NCBI RefSeq assembly: GCF_003096595.1
Contig: NZ_QEKO01000003.1
Span: forward strand, 62,001-126,000
Source of the DNA: Pusillimonas noertemannii
Lineage (GTDB): Bacteria; Pseudomonadota; Gammaproteobacteria; Burkholderiales; Burkholderiaceae_B
Length of the DNA stretch: 64,000 bases
Direction: 5' to 3'
Both the position numbers and the translations under genes were made by a program. Below, in pieces: positions 28,057 to 38,329 of the stretch (position 1 is the stretch's first letter; each line of letters opens with the position of its first letter). Under the pieces are notes generated by a model. That model saw only the letters and a program-made list of their open reading frames with translations, did not search any database and was not told the DNA's origin.

Positions 28057-28551
28057 TCAATGCTTGGGCAGCGCGGCCTGGACCGGCCTGGCGCCCAGCA
28101 ACTGCACAACGACCGAGGGGGCGAGGCTGATCAGATAGCCTCGCCGGCCGCCGTTCAGGTAGATGACGGGGTAGTCGAGCAGCGATTCTTCCACCCATAC
28201 CGGCATCTTCTTGCGGGTGGCGAAGGGCGAGGTGCCGCCCACCATATAGCCTGAATGCCGTTGCGCCGTCGCGGGCGCGCAGGGCGCCACCTTCTTTGCG
28301 CCGATCTGGCGGGCCAGATTCTTGGTCGAGACCTCGCAGTCGCCATGCATCAGCACGACCAGCGGCTGGCCGTTCTCGTCTTCCATGATCAGCGTCTTGG
28401 CCACCTGCTGCGGGTCCACGCCCAGCTGGCGCGACGACTCCATGGCACCGCCATGGTCGACGTATTCATAAGGGTGTTCGCCGAACTCGACCTTGTTCCG
28501 CCGCAGCAGTTGCGTGGCGGGCGTTTCCGAGATGTGTTTGTCCTTGGCCAT
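28057..28551 (-). CDS. ybaK: Cys-tRNA(Pro)/Cys-tRNA(Cys) deacylase YbaK
   Basis: A 164-residue trans-editing protein of the YbaK/EbsC family, which hydrolyses mischarged Cys-tRNA(Pro). The motifs KTLIMEDENGQPLVVLMHGD, STKNLARQIGAKKV and VGGTSPFATRKKMPV (family SPFG/A region) are present. Length fits E. coli YbaK (159). The gene lies 15 bases after xerD on the same strand and is convergent with the SDR gene. Confidence 0.9.
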   Translation of the reverse strand: MAKDKHISETPATQLLRRNKVEFGEHPYEYVDHGGAMESSRQLGVDPQQVAKTLIMEDENGQPLVVLMHGDCEVSTKNLARQIGAKKVAPCAPATAQRHSGYMVGGTSPFATRKKMPVWVEESLLDYPVIYLNGGRRGYLISLAPSVVVQLLGARPVQAALPKH

Positions 28552-28566
28552 GAGAGGTTCCGGTTA

Positions 28567-29508
28567 TCAGCCGCGGGGATGATGCCTGGCGTGCAGTGTC
28601 TTCAGCCGTTCGCGCGCGACATGCGTATAGATCTGGGTGGTGGAGATGTCGGAATGCCCCAGCAGCATCTGCACCACGCGCAGGTCGGCGCCGTGGTTCA
28701 GCAGATGGGTGGCGAAGGCATGGCGCACCACGTGGGGCGACAAGGGTACGTGTATGTCGGCCTGCAGGGCGTGCTTGCGCACGATCAGCCAGAAAGACTG
28801 GCGCGTCATGGGCGCGGCCCGGGCCGTGACGAAAAGGGCGTCGCAGCGGCGCGAACCCAGCAGCGCTGGCCGCGCCTCGGCCAGATAGCGCTCTATCCAG
28901 TGCGCGGCTTCCTGGCCCAGGGGCACCAGCCTGTCCTTGCCGCCCTTGCCCATGTTCACGCGCACCACGCCTTCGTTCAGGTTGACGTCGAGCAGGTTCA
29001 GGCCGACCAGCTCGGAAACCCTCAGTCCCGTTGCGTACAGGGTCTCGAGCATGGCCCGGTCGCGCAGGCCGCGCGGCGTGCCGTCGTCGGGCGCCTGCAG
29101 CAGGGCGTCCACCTGCTCTTCGGACAAGGTCTTGGGAAAGCGCGCCGCCTGCTTGGCGGCCTTGAGCGTGAGGCAGGGGTCGGCGCCCACCCGGCCCTGG
29201 CGCAGCGCCCAGAGGTAGTAGCGTTTCAAGGCCGCCAGGCGCCGGTTGGCGGTGGTGGCCTTGGAGCTTGCGTGCCGGGCGACGAACCAGTCCTGGATGT
29301 CGGCGGCCTGTGCGGCGTCGATGTCCTTGCGATGCTGCTCATGCAGCCAGCGCGCGAAGGCGGTCAGGTCGCGCCGGTAGGCGGACAAGGTGTTTTCCGC
29401 CAGTCCGTCCTCGAGCCAGACGGCGTCCAGAAAACTGTCGATCGAGGCGGGTGGGGCAAAATCCAAGGCGCGGCCCGTAAGGCAAAAGAAAGGGAATCCA
29501 GCAGGCAA
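28567..29508 (-). CDS. xerD: Site-specific tyrosine recombinase XerD
   Basis: A recombinase of about 310 residues that, with XerC, resolves chromosome dimers at dif. The N-terminal SAM-like domain has LAENTLSAYRRDL. Catalytic residues are visible as TGLRVSEL (Arg), GKGGKDR (Lys), SPHVVRHAFATHLL (His-x2-Arg), LGHSDISTTQIYTHV (His and nucleophile Tyr). The start is uncertain: no ATG or GTG is available, and the frame opens with TTG at 29508 or TTG at 29466. It is divergent from the nuclease gene across about 45 bases. Confidence 0.93.
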   Translation of the reverse strand: MPAGFPFFCLTGRALDFAPPASIDSFLDAVWLEDGLAENTLSAYRRDLTAFARWLHEQHRKDIDAAQAADIQDWFVARHASSKATTANRRLAALKRYYLWALRQGRVGADPCLTLKAAKQAARFPKTLSEEQVDALLQAPDDGTPRGLRDRAMLETLYATGLRVSELVGLNLLDVNLNEGVVRVNMGKGGKDRLVPLGQEAAHWIERYLAEARPALLGSRRCDALFVTARAAPMTRQSFWLIVRKHALQADIHVPLSPHVVRHAFATHLLNHGADLRVVQMLLGHSDISTTQIYTHVARERLKTLHARHHPRG

Positions 29509-29553
29509 TTTTACTCATACCCGGGGGCATGCCCGCACGGTACACTTCGCAGC

Positions 29554-32211
29554 ATGGAAACCACGCTGCCTTCCCTGGCGCCGGCTCGGCTGGCCGAGCC
29601 CGAAAGCCCCGACACGCTCGTCCTTACGGTCAACAACCGCTATGCCCGCCGCATATTGGCGAACCTGTCCGCAGGGCTCGACGAACAGCGGCGCGTCATG
29701 GCGCTGCCCGATATCGTGCCCCTGCGGGCCTGGCTGCAGCAGGCGGGCGACACGCTTTCCTTCGTGCCCGAGGCCGGGCTTGCCTCGCACGTGATCGATG
29801 CCTTCGGCGCGCGCAGCCTGTGGCAGCGCGTCATTGCCGACATCGAGGCCGAGCATGTCCTGCTCGATGCCGGCCAGGCGGCGGCGCTGGCCATCGAGGC
29901 CGACCGCATGATGTCCGAGTGGCGGCTCTCGCTGCAGCCCGGCGAAGAAACCGTTGACCACCAGCGTTTTCTCTTGTGGCGCGATGAATATCGCCGCCGG
30001 CTGCAGTCGCTGGACGCCGAGGACGCCGTACTTGGATTCGAGCGCGTATGCGATGCGGTCGAGGCCGGGCTGCTGGAATACCGCTTCTCCCGCCTGGTGC
30101 TGGCGGGGTTCACCGAGTTGTCGCCCCAGTTGCAGCGGCTCCTGGATGTGCTCGCGGCGCAGGGCGTGGAGCTTTACCAGCTAGAACTGGACGCCACGAA
30201 GGCCCGGTCGGTCCGGCGCGTCATGGCGCCCGACCCCGATTCCGAATGGCGCCTGGCGGCCCAGTGGGCGGGCGACAAGCTGCGCAGCGACCCCGACGGG
30301 CGCTATGCCATTGTTGCCGCCCAGCTCGAGGGCGACGTCGCGCTTGCCCACCGCGTGCTGCGCGAGGCGCTGCGGGGCCAGGGCGGCGAGCCGGCATTCA
30401 GCTACAACGTCGCGGTGGCCAGGCCCCTGGCGCAATGGCCGCTTATCCGGGCGGCGCTTGCCTGGCTCTACCTGCTGGCCGAGATGGCGCGTCAACGGCG
30501 ATGCGCTCCCTCTGTCGCGGGTGCGGCGCTGCTGGCGGGGCGCTGCGTGGCCGACGCCGAAGAATCGGACGGACGTGCGCGCATCGATGCATCGATGCGC
30601 GCAGATGCGGTCGTCAGCCTGGCTGCGGGTGAATTCGCGCGGCGCCTGGCCCAACTGGCGCCCGCCCTGGCCGGCGCCTGGGCGGCATGCTTCGAACAGG
30701 TGCTCGCCAACGCGGGCAGGGCCTCCATCGATGTCTGGGTCGGGCGCTTCAGGCAATGGCTGCAGATGCTCGGTTTTCCCGGGCCGGCGGCGCTCGACAG
30801 CCATGCCTACCAAACCGTCGATGCGCTCGAGCGCCTGCTCGAACGCCTGGCCCGGCAGACCATAGTCCTGGGCCGCATCGACTTCGGCGCCGCCGTGGCC
30901 GCGCTGTCGTCGCTGGCCGGCCAGACGCCTTTCCAGCCGCAGCGCGACCCTTCGGCGCGGCTGGACGTCCAGGGCTTTCTCGAGGCCGAAGGCGGCCGCT
31001 GGGACGGTGTGTGGATACTTGGCCTTACAGACGAGGTTCTGCCCTCTGTGCCCCGGCCCAACCCCTTGCTGCCCTTGTCCGCCCTGCGCCGCGCCAACGC
31101 GCCGCGCGCGACGCCTGAGCGCGAACTGGCCTGGGCCCGGGCCATGTTCGACGCACTGCTGTGCACGGCGCCCGAAGTCAGGGTCAGCCACGCCTTGCAG
31201 GAAGGCGAGCGCGAACTGCGCGCCAGCCCCTTCGTCGCGCCCATCGAAACCGAAGAATACGTATTGCGGCGGCAGGCCGTGCCTACAGTGGCCATGGAAC
31301 GCATCATCGACGAAAAAGGGCCCGCGCTGCCGGCGGGCGCACCCACCCGCGGCGGCATTGCCGTCATCGATACCCAGGCGCGCAACCCTTTGTGGGCGTT
31401 CGCCAGGTACCGCCTGGGGGCGGGCCAGATGTGCGACTATGCCGACCTGGCCGACCAGAACGCGCGCGGCCTCTTCCTGCACAAATGCATGGAACTCGCC
31501 TGCAAGTCCCTGACAAACAGCGACAGTCTGCTGGCGCAGGCGTCCGACGGCAGCTTGGCGCAGGTCATCGACGCGGCCCTCGAGCAGGCCGCCAGCGAAT
31601 GCCTGGCCGACTACGGTGCTGTCGTACGAGAGCTCGAGCAGGACAGGGCCTCGGCCATTCTCCACGAGTGGTTTGCGCTGGAACTCGAACGCGGGCCTTT
31701 CTCGGTCAAGGCGGTCGAAGAAGCATTTCTATGGACGCGCGGGCCCTTGCAGCTTCGGCTGCGCCTCGACCGCATCGACGAACTGCCCGACGGCAGGCTG
31801 GCCGTCATCGATTACAAGACCGGCGGCGGCAAGGCCGACCCGAAATCCGACTGGATGCGCGAGCGGCCGGTGGGCCTGCAGCTGCCGTTCTATGCGGCGG
31901 TGCTTGCCGAGGACCAGGCATCGGTTGCCGCACTGCTGCTGGCCAGGCTGCATGCTCGAGGCATCGAAGTCAGGGGTTTGGCCGATGGCGACTGCGGTTT
32001 TGCGGGCCCGGCCACACTGGGCGAGTGGGCTGATTTCCAGCATTTGTCGTGGGATGCACTCATGTCGCAATGGCGCATGGTGATACAGCGGCTGGCCGAT
32101 GAATACGCCCAAGGCATCGCGGCCAATTCGGTCCTGCGGGCCGACGACCTGGCTTATTGCGACGTGCTGCCTTTCCTGCGCCTGAACGAAGAGGCCGATC
32201 ATGTCGCTTAG
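29554..32211 (+). CDS. AddB-like PD-(D/E)XK nuclease
   Basis: An 885-residue protein of the proteobacterial 'probable DNA repair' family that pairs with a UvrD/AddA-type helicase. The C-terminal nuclease core reads LRLDRIDELPDGRLAVIDYKTGGG, with Asp753 and Lys755 as the active-site D-x-K (quoted partly by position). The N-terminus, LVLTVNNRYARRILANL, sits where AddB has its Walker A but has no P-loop, and I see no four-cysteine Fe-S motif near the nuclease. The frame is open far upstream through xerD; ATG 29554 gives the family start. The next gene overlaps by 11 bases. Confidence 0.82.
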   Translation: METTLPSLAPARLAEPESPDTLVLTVNNRYARRILANLSAGLDEQRRVMALPDIVPLRAWLQQAGDTLSFVPEAGLASHVIDAFGARSLWQRVIADIEAEHVLLDAGQAAALAIEADRMMSEWRLSLQPGEETVDHQRFLLWRDEYRRRLQSLDAEDAVLGFERVCDAVEAGLLEYRFSRLVLAGFTELSPQLQRLLDVLAAQGVELYQLELDATKARSVRRVMAPDPDSEWRLAAQWAGDKLRSDPDGRYAIVAAQLEGDVALAHRVLREALRGQGGEPAFSYNVAVARPLAQWPLIRAALAWLYLLAEMARQRRCAPSVAGAALLAGRCVADAEESDGRARIDASMRADAVVSLAAGEFARRLAQLAPALAGAWAACFEQVLANAGRASIDVWVGRFRQWLQMLGFPGPAALDSHAYQTVDALERLLERLARQTIVLGRIDFGAAVAALSSLAGQTPFQPQRDPSARLDVQGFLEAEGGRWDGVWILGLTDEVLPSVPRPNPLLPLSALRRANAPRATPERELAWARAMFDALLCTAPEVRVSHALQEGERELRASPFVAPIETEEYVLRRQAVPTVAMERIIDEKGPALPAGAPTRGGIAVIDTQARNPLWAFARYRLGAGQMCDYADLADQNARGLFLHKCMELACKSLTNSDSLLAQASDGSLAQVIDAALEQAASECLADYGAVVRELEQDRASAILHEWFALELERGPFSVKAVEEAFLWTRGPLQLRLRLDRIDELPDGRLAVIDYKTGGGKADPKSDWMRERPVGLQLPFYAAVLAEDQASVAALLLARLHARGIEVRGLADGDCGFAGPATLGEWADFQHLSWDALMSQWRMVIQRLADEYAQGIAANSVLRADDLAYCDVLPFLRLNEEADHVA

Positions 32212-35200
32212 GCCGCCATCCGACGCCGCCGTCCGGCAGGCTGCGCTCGACCCCACCCAGTCCTTCCTTATCCAGGCTCCGGCGGGCTCGGGCAAGACCG
32301 AACTGCTGACCGACCGCATATTGGCGCTGCTGGCCACGGTCGAAAGGCCAGAAGAAATCCTGGCCATCACCTTCACGCGCAAGGCGGCCTCCGAAATGCA
32401 TGCCCGCGTGCTGACCAAATTGCGGGCGGGCAAGGGTGAAGAACCCCCAGAGCCGCATAAAAAGCACAGCTGGCACCTGGCCCGGCAGGCCATGGCGCGC
32501 AACGATGCAAAACAGTGGAATCTGCTGGACTACCCGGCGCGGCTCAGCATACGCACCATCGACTCGTTCAGTTCGTGGCTGGTGCGCGCCACGCCCTGGC
32601 TCAGCACTTTGGGGGGCTTGCCCGGCGTTACCGAGCACGCGCAAGAGCACTATCTCGAGGCCGCCAAGGCCACTCTCGCGATGGCCGACGACGAAGAGGC
32701 CGTGGCCCGGCTCATCGCTCATCTCGACGTCGACATTCGTGCGGCCCAGGAGTTGATCGCCGGCATGCTGGGCAGCCGCGACCAGTGGCTGCCGGTGCTG
32801 GGCGAAAGCAGCGATGCCGGCCGCCTGCTGCACAACCTGTCCCAGGCCGTAGAGGCCGACTTGCGGCAGCTTGCGCAAAGCATGCCCCCCGGCTGGTCGC
32901 AGGCCCTGGCCCAGCCCATTTCGGCTGCCATCGCCGCCTTGCAGGCGGCCGGAAAACCCTGCGCCTTCGATGCGCTGCTCGATTGGGACGGCGCGATGCT
33001 GCAGCCGGCATTCGCCGAACTGGCCCGTTGGCAGGCCCTGGCCAGCGTGCTGCTTACCCAGACCAACAGCCTGCGCCGCAGCATCGACAAGCGCATGGGC
33101 TTCGAGGCCAAGACGGCGCACAAAGAAGGCCTCATGCAATGGCTGTCGGCCTGCGACCCCGAAGAGCCATGGATCAACTGCCTGGCCAGGATACGCAGCG
33201 CCCCGGTGGGCGGCTACGAGCCGGGCCAACTGGCCGTGCTGGGCGATCTGGTCCAGGTGCTGTGGCTGGCCACGGCGCAACTGAAACTGCGTTTCGCAGA
33301 GCAGTCCGAGGTCGATTTCATCGAAGTTTCCCAAAGCGCGCTGCACGCCCTGGGCAGCGCCGAACGTCCTTCCGAACTGTTGCTGAAGCTCGACGCCTCC
33401 ATACGCCATTTGCTCGTCGACGAATTCCAGGACACCAGCCAGTCGCAAATACGCCTGGTGAGCCTGCTGACGGCGGGATGGGAGCCGGGCGACGGCCGCA
33501 GCGTGTTCCTGGTGGGCGATCCCATGCAGTCCATCTACCGCTTCCGCAAGGCCGAGGTGGGGCTGTTCCTGAACGCGCGCGACCAGGGGCTGGGCGAGAT
33601 CGAGCTCAACTCCCTGCAGCTGACCGACAACTTCCGCTCGCAGGCCAATATCGTGCATTGGGTCAACCGCATGTTCGAGCCCTTGTTTCCGCGGCAGGCC
33701 GATCCGGGCATGGGGGCCATTCCGTATACGCCGTCCATTGCCTACAACGAGGCGCTGGACGAAGTCGGGGTCGAGCTGCATCCGGTATGGGTACACGCTT
33801 CGCTCGATGCCGGCCAGGCGGCCCGCACGGCAGAGGCCATTGCCGTCGACCTTGCGCGCGAGGCCCTGCACCGGCATGCCGGCAGCAGCCATCCCGTCGC
33901 CATCCTGGTGCGCGCGCGCGGCCACCTCGAAGAAGTGGTGCGCAGGCTCACGGCTGAAGGCATTCCTTGCCGCGCCGTAGAGCTTTCTCCGCTGAAATCG
34001 CGGCAAGTGGTCAGCGATGCCGTGCAACTGGCCCGGGCCCTGTCGCATCCGGCCGATCGCCTGGCCTGGCTTTCGGTCTTGCGTTCGCCGCTGTGCGGCG
34101 TCACGCTGCATACCCTGCACGAACTCTTCGGCACAGATCATCACACCACCGCGCGCGAGCTGCTGCGCCGATGGCTGCGCGACGAGTCAGGGGCCTCCGT
34201 GCCGCCCGACGAGGCGCGCCGCCTGCGCCACGCCTGCGTCGTCCTGCTCGACGAAGGCAACGCTTCGGGGGGCATTCCCTTCACCGCCTGGCTGCAGCAC
34301 TGCTGGGAGCAACTGGGCGGGCCTGCCGTATACCCCGGCGCGGGCGACCGTGCCGACGTCGAAAGCCTGTTCCGCCTGATCGAAAGAATTGCGCCCTATG
34401 GCGGCCTGGACCCGGCCGAACTCGAGGCGCGGCTCGAGCAGCTCTACGCAGCGCCCGAGGGCGCCGGCCACGCTGTCGAGGTGATGACCATACACAAGTC
34501 CAAGGGGCTGCAGTTCGAAACGGTCATCCTCATGGGCATGCATCGCCGGCCGCGCGCTGATACCCAGCCACTGCTTCGCCTCGAGCACAGCGAGGGCCGC
34601 CTGCTGCTGGGGCCGATCAGGCACCGCGCCTCGGATACGGCCGATCCGGTATCGACGTATCTTGCCGAGCGCGAAAAACAGCGCGCCGCCTACGAGGCGG
34701 ACCGCCTGCTGTATGTGGCCGTTACCCGGGCCTGCCAGCAGCTGCATCTTATCGGCGAGATCGCGCTCGATGAGCAGGGCGGCGTCAAAGAGCCTTCGGC
34801 GACCAGCTTGCTGGGGCGTCTCTGGCCCTATCTGCCGCAGCCTGTACCTCCTGAAATGGCCGAGCTGCTCGCGGGCGGGCAGGCTTCGGCCGCAGGCCCT
34901 GTTTCGCGCCCCTTGCTGCGCATGCAGATCGCAGTCCTGCCCGCCGGCGAGCCGGCCAGGGCGCCGGCGCAGGCGTCGGCCTGGCAGTGGACGCCCGATA
35001 CGGCGCACGAGGCGGCGATCGGCACGGTGGCCCATGCCTGGCTCGAGCGCCTGGGACGCGAGGGGCCCGACCGTTGGCCTATCGAACGCATAGGGCAAAG
35101 CCTGCCCGTGCTGCGCAAGCAATTGGGGCGTGCCGGCCTGCCGGCGCCGTCGCTGGACGAGGCCGCGGCCGTGGTCAGCGAGGCGTTGCGCGCCACGCTG

Positions 35201-35506
35201 GCAAGCGAGCGGGGGCAGTGGCTGCTGCGCGCCGCGCGCGCCCATCGCGAGTGGTCGCTGCTTGACGTATCGGGTCGGGTCTCGGTCATCGACCTGGCCA
35301 TTTCCGACGAAGCGGGCTGGCTGGTCGTCGACTACAAGACCGGAAGGCCCCACGACGGCGAGGGCGCCGAAGCGTTTGCGGCGCGCATGCGCCAGCGCCA
35401 CGGGGCGCAGCTGCAGCGCTACTGCGAACAGGTTGCGGCGCTCGACGGACGGCCCGCGCGGGCCGCCCTGTATTTCCCCCGGGCCGACTTATGGCTCGAA
35501 TACTGA
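32201..35506 (+). CDS. UvrD-family helicase with C-terminal nuclease (AddA-like)
   Basis: An 1101-residue superfamily 1 helicase-nuclease. Walker A is APAGSGKT (26-33), motif Ia has TFTRKAASEM, motif II is VDEFQD (Asp407), motif III is VGDPMQSIYRFRKA, and late motifs are MTIHKSKGLQFETVI and AVTRACQQL. The C-terminus has a PD-(D/E)XK site, WLVVDYKTG (Asp1044, Lys1046). It forms an evident pair with the preceding gene (11-base overlap), probably processing double-strand ends for recombination in the way AddAB or RecBCD does. Confidence 0.9.
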   Translation: MSLRPPSDAAVRQAALDPTQSFLIQAPAGSGKTELLTDRILALLATVERPEEILAITFTRKAASEMHARVLTKLRAGKGEEPPEPHKKHSWHLARQAMARNDAKQWNLLDYPARLSIRTIDSFSSWLVRATPWLSTLGGLPGVTEHAQEHYLEAAKATLAMADDEEAVARLIAHLDVDIRAAQELIAGMLGSRDQWLPVLGESSDAGRLLHNLSQAVEADLRQLAQSMPPGWSQALAQPISAAIAALQAAGKPCAFDALLDWDGAMLQPAFAELARWQALASVLLTQTNSLRRSIDKRMGFEAKTAHKEGLMQWLSACDPEEPWINCLARIRSAPVGGYEPGQLAVLGDLVQVLWLATAQLKLRFAEQSEVDFIEVSQSALHALGSAERPSELLLKLDASIRHLLVDEFQDTSQSQIRLVSLLTAGWEPGDGRSVFLVGDPMQSIYRFRKAEVGLFLNARDQGLGEIELNSLQLTDNFRSQANIVHWVNRMFEPLFPRQADPGMGAIPYTPSIAYNEALDEVGVELHPVWVHASLDAGQAARTAEAIAVDLAREALHRHAGSSHPVAILVRARGHLEEVVRRLTAEGIPCRAVELSPLKSRQVVSDAVQLARALSHPADRLAWLSVLRSPLCGVTLHTLHELFGTDHHTTARELLRRWLRDESGASVPPDEARRLRHACVVLLDEGNASGGIPFTAWLQHCWEQLGGPAVYPGAGDRADVESLFRLIERIAPYGGLDPAELEARLEQLYAAPEGAGHAVEVMTIHKSKGLQFETVILMGMHRRPRADTQPLLRLEHSEGRLLLGPIRHRASDTADPVSTYLAEREKQRAAYEADRLLYVAVTRACQQLHLIGEIALDEQGGVKEPSATSLLGRLWPYLPQPVPPEMAELLAGGQASAAGPVSRPLLRMQIAVLPAGEPARAPAQASAWQWTPDTAHEAAIGTVAHAWLERLGREGPDRWPIERIGQSLPVLRKQLGRAGLPAPSLDEAAAVVSEALRATLASERGQWLLRAARAHREWSLLDVSGRVSVIDLAISDEAGWLVVDYKTGRPHDGEGAEAFAARMRQRHGAQLQRYCEQVAALDGRPARAALYFPRADLWLEY

Positions 35507-35536
35507 AGGCCGATGCAACTCCTGTTAAACTTCTAC

Positions 35537-35636
35537 GTGGCGGGCCCCTTCGCATGGTCCGGCGGCAAACCTGGTCAGGTCGGGAACGAAGCAGCCATAG
35601 TCGCTCAGGATCAGTGCCGAAGCCAGGCTCGCCACC
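35537..35636 (+). ncRNA. ffs: 4.5S signal recognition particle RNA
   Basis: The core GGTCAGGTCGGGAACGAAGC (in 35573-35592) followed by AGCC is the conserved SRP RNA apical domain bound by Ffh. The outer stem closes with GTGGCGGGCC (35537-35546) against GGCTCGCCAC (35626-35635), one G-U pair. The roughly 100-base size matches bacterial 4.5S RNA. It lies 30 bases after the helicase stop, so its promoter is in or just after that gene, and about 100 bases before dnaX. End points are estimated from pairing. Confidence 0.92.
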
Positions 35637-35733
35637 CTATTTGCGCCATCCGCCCGCCAGTGCCTCAAGCCGTGTCTAATCCGGTACACTTTTCCTTTGT
35701 CTTCCGATCGCCTTCTGATACGGGTCTTCCTGC

Positions 35734-37971
35734 ATGACATATCTGGTGCTGGCGCGCAAATGGCGGCCGCGTTCGTTTGATACTCTGGTCGGACAGGACC
35801 ACGTGGTCCGCGCGCTGAGCCACGCCCTGGCCACCCAGCGCCTGCACCATGCCTGGCTGTTCACCGGCACCCGCGGCGTGGGCAAGACAACCCTGTCCCG
35901 CATTCTTGCCAAGTCGCTCAATTGCGAGAACGGCATTACCGCCACGCCCTGCGGAAGCTGCCGGGCCTGTGTCGAGATCGACGCCGGCCGCTTCGTCGAC
36001 TATCTAGAGCTCGACGCCGCCTCCAATCGCGGTGTCGACGAAATGACCCAGTTGCTCGAGCAGGCCGTGTATGCGCCCAGCTCGGGCCGCTTCAAGGTCT
36101 ACATGATCGACGAAGTCCACATGCTTACGGGGCATGCGTTCAACGCCATGCTCAAGACGCTCGAAGAGCCCCCGCCGCACGTCAAGTTCATCCTGGCCAC
36201 CACCGATCCGCAAAAGATCCCCGTCACCGTCCTGTCGCGCTGCCTGCAGTTCAATCTCAAGCAAATGACAGCCGAGTCCATCGTGGCGCACCTTCAAGAG
36301 GTGCTGGCGCAAGAAGGCATCCCGTTCCAGGCGCCGGCACTTCGGCTTATTGCCCAGGCGGCTTCGGGCTCCATGCGCGACGCCCTGTCCCTTACCGACC
36401 AGGCCATCGCCTACAGTGCCGGAGACCTTACCGTCGAGGCCATGCAGGGCATGCTGGGCACCATCGACCAGCGCTATCTTGCGCGGCTGCTGCAGGCCCT
36501 GGCGGCGGGCAGCGGCACCGAAGTGCTGCGGGTCGCCGACGAGCTCGCCACCCGGGGCCTTTCCTATTCGGGTGCGCTGGCCGACCTGGCGATATTATTG
36601 TCCCGCGTGGCCATCCAGCAGCGTATCCCCGGCGCCGCCGATCCGGCCGAGCCCATGGCCGACGCCATTGCCGAGCTCGCCGGAACAATGCATCCCGATC
36701 TCGTCCAGCTGTTCTATTCGGTGGCCGTGCACAGCCGCAACGAGCTTTCCCTGGCGCCCGACGAATACGCCGGCTTCGTCATGGCCTGCCTGCGCATGCT
36801 GGCGCTCGCCCCCAAGGCGCACACGGACGGTCCGGCTGGCCCCCAGGGCGAGCCCTCCGGCGGCAAGCCTGCGCGGGCAGCATCGGTCGACGGCGGTCCG
36901 TCCACCCAGCCGGCGGCCGCTGTCGCCCAGCCGGCCGCCACCGATTCCGCAGCGGCTCCGGCGGGGCAGGCCACAGCTGAAGTCCGGGCCCCCGCCGATG
37001 CGTCCGCTGGCTTCAAGCCAGCTTCGGTTCCTGCGGCAGCCCCGGTTGCCGAGCCTGCTCCGCCCTCGGGTCCTTCGCCCGTTGCCGCGCCGCTTTCGCA
37101 CGGTGCCGCGGCCCGCGCGTCTACGCCTGAAACAAGCCGGCAAGAAAGCCCCGCGCTTGAAGACGCTACGCCGCCTAAGCCGGCGCCCGCCGGCAATTCA
37201 TCCGCTGAAGCCGGGCCCGAAGCCCGGTCCGATTCAAGCGCCCCCGCGGTCCGTGCCCAGGCGGCCGCGCCAACGCCTCTGGGAACTCCAGAGCAGGTTC
37301 GGCCACAGGCAGCGCCGCAGCCGGCGGCCCCGGCCCCTGAAGCCGCTGCCCCGGGCCAGCCCGACGACGTCCCCGCTTGGGAAGACATCCCTCCCGATGC
37401 TCAGGCGGCACAGTTAGAACCCTACGACGAGGCCGACTATGGGCCGGACGGCGGGTTCTCCACCGAGGGCGCCGGGAGCGTTTTCATCGCCCCCGACGAC
37501 GCCGCCGCGCAATGGGTGCCCGACACGCCTCTGTTCGAGGCCGAGCGTCCCAAGGCACGCTCGCCGCGGCTCGCACAAATGACGGCCAAGGCGTGGCCGG
37601 CCCTGGCCGCCAAACTGCCGGTCACCGGCCTGGCGGCCGAACTGGCGCGCCAGAGCGAATGGCTGGGCGTGCAAGAAGACCAGGTCAGGTTGCGTGTTGC
37701 CGTGCGCACCTTGGCGGCCACGGCGGGCAAGCAGCGCTTGCGCACCGTGCTGTCCGAGCATTTCGGCGCTGTCGTGCAGCTGGACGTCGAGTTCGGCGCC
37801 ACGGGCGAAGAAACCGCGCACGCCGTGGCCCAGGCCGAAAGGGCGGCGCGCCAGAAGCAGGCCGAAGAGGCCGTGCAGCAAGACCCATTCGTGCAGGCCC
37901 TGATCGGCGAATTCGGCGCCCAGCTCATTCCGGGCTCGGTAAAGGCCGTATACGACAACCGGGCCGCATAG
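35734..37971 (+). CDS. dnaX: DNA polymerase III subunits tau/gamma
   Basis: A 745-residue clamp-loader ATPase that also bridges polymerase cores (tau). Walker A GTRGVGKT is at 45-52, a zinc site has Cys64, Cys73, Cys76 and Cys79, MIDEVHML is Walker B, and sensor 1 lies in [19 protein letters not shown]. Residues about 370-590 are a long Pro/Ala-rich linker, and the C-terminal domain would bind DnaE. I saw no A-rich slippery heptamer at the gamma boundary, so a separate frameshift product is not predicted. It is followed by ybaB and recR. Confidence 0.95.
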   Translation: MTYLVLARKWRPRSFDTLVGQDHVVRALSHALATQRLHHAWLFTGTRGVGKTTLSRILAKSLNCENGITATPCGSCRACVEIDAGRFVDYLELDAASNRGVDEMTQLLEQAVYAPSSGRFKVYMIDEVHMLTGHAFNAMLKTLEEPPPHVKFILATTDPQKIPVTVLSRCLQFNLKQMTAESIVAHLQEVLAQEGIPFQAPALRLIAQAASGSMRDALSLTDQAIAYSAGDLTVEAMQGMLGTIDQRYLARLLQALAAGSGTEVLRVADELATRGLSYSGALADLAILLSRVAIQQRIPGAADPAEPMADAIAELAGTMHPDLVQLFYSVAVHSRNELSLAPDEYAGFVMACLRMLALAPKAHTDGPAGPQGEPSGGKPARAASVDGGPSTQPAAAVAQPAATDSAAAPAGQATAEVRAPADASAGFKPASVPAAAPVAEPAPPSGPSPVAAPLSHGAAARASTPETSRQESPALEDATPPKPAPAGNSSAEAGPEARSDSSAPAVRAQAAAPTPLGTPEQVRPQAAPQPAAPAPEAAAPGQPDDVPAWEDIPPDAQAAQLEPYDEADYGPDGGFSTEGAGSVFIAPDDAAAQWVPDTPLFEAERPKARSPRLAQMTAKAWPALAAKLPVTGLAAELARQSEWLGVQEDQVRLRVAVRTLAATAGKQRLRTVLSEHFGAVVQLDVEFGATGEETAHAVAQAERAARQKQAEEAVQQDPFVQALIGEFGAQLIPGSVKAVYDNRAA

Positions 37972-37999
37972 CTCATTTCACTACACAGGAAACATTCTC

Positions 38000-38326
38000 A
38001 TGATGAAAGGACAGATCGCCGGCCTGATGCGTCAGGCGCAGCAAATGCAAGAGAACATGAAGAAAGCGCAAGAGGCGCTGGCCGACGTTCTCGTCGAGGG
38101 TGCTTCGGGCGGCGGCCTGGTCAAGGTCACCATGACCTGCCGCAACGACGTCAAGCGCGTGGCCATCGATCCCACCCTGCTCGAAGAAGACAAGGACATG
38201 CTCGAAGACCTTCTCGCCGCCGCGGTCAACGACGCGCTGCGCAAGGCCGAAGCCACAGCCCAAGAGAAAATGTCGTCGGTAACGGCCGGCATGCCCCTGC
38301 CTCCGGGAATGAAGCTGCCTTTCTGA
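38000..38326 (+). CDS. ybaB: Nucleoid-associated protein, YbaB/EbfC family
   Basis: A 108-residue DNA-binding protein. Recognisable parts are [35 protein letters not shown] and the C-terminal [20 protein letters not shown]. Length matches the family (about 105-110). It forms the standard dnaX-ybaB-recR run, with gaps of 28 and 3 bases; AGGAAA precedes the start. Proposed roles are DNA bending and a contribution to RecR-linked repair, known from other species. Confidence 0.94.
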   Translation: MMKGQIAGLMRQAQQMQENMKKAQEALADVLVEGASGGGLVKVTMTCRNDVKRVAIDPTLLEEDKDMLEDLLAAAVNDALRKAEATAQEKMSSVTAGMPLPPGMKLPF

Positions 38327-38329
38327 TCA

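Noticed and set aside
28255-29553. Upstream 433-codon extension of the AddB-like nuclease
   Set aside because: It lies entirely antisense to xerD and ybaK; family similarity begins at the ATG at 29554.
35734-37971. Programmed -1 frameshift in dnaX giving gamma
   Set aside because: No A-AAA-AAG-type slippery run is visible at the boundary region in this GC-rich gene.
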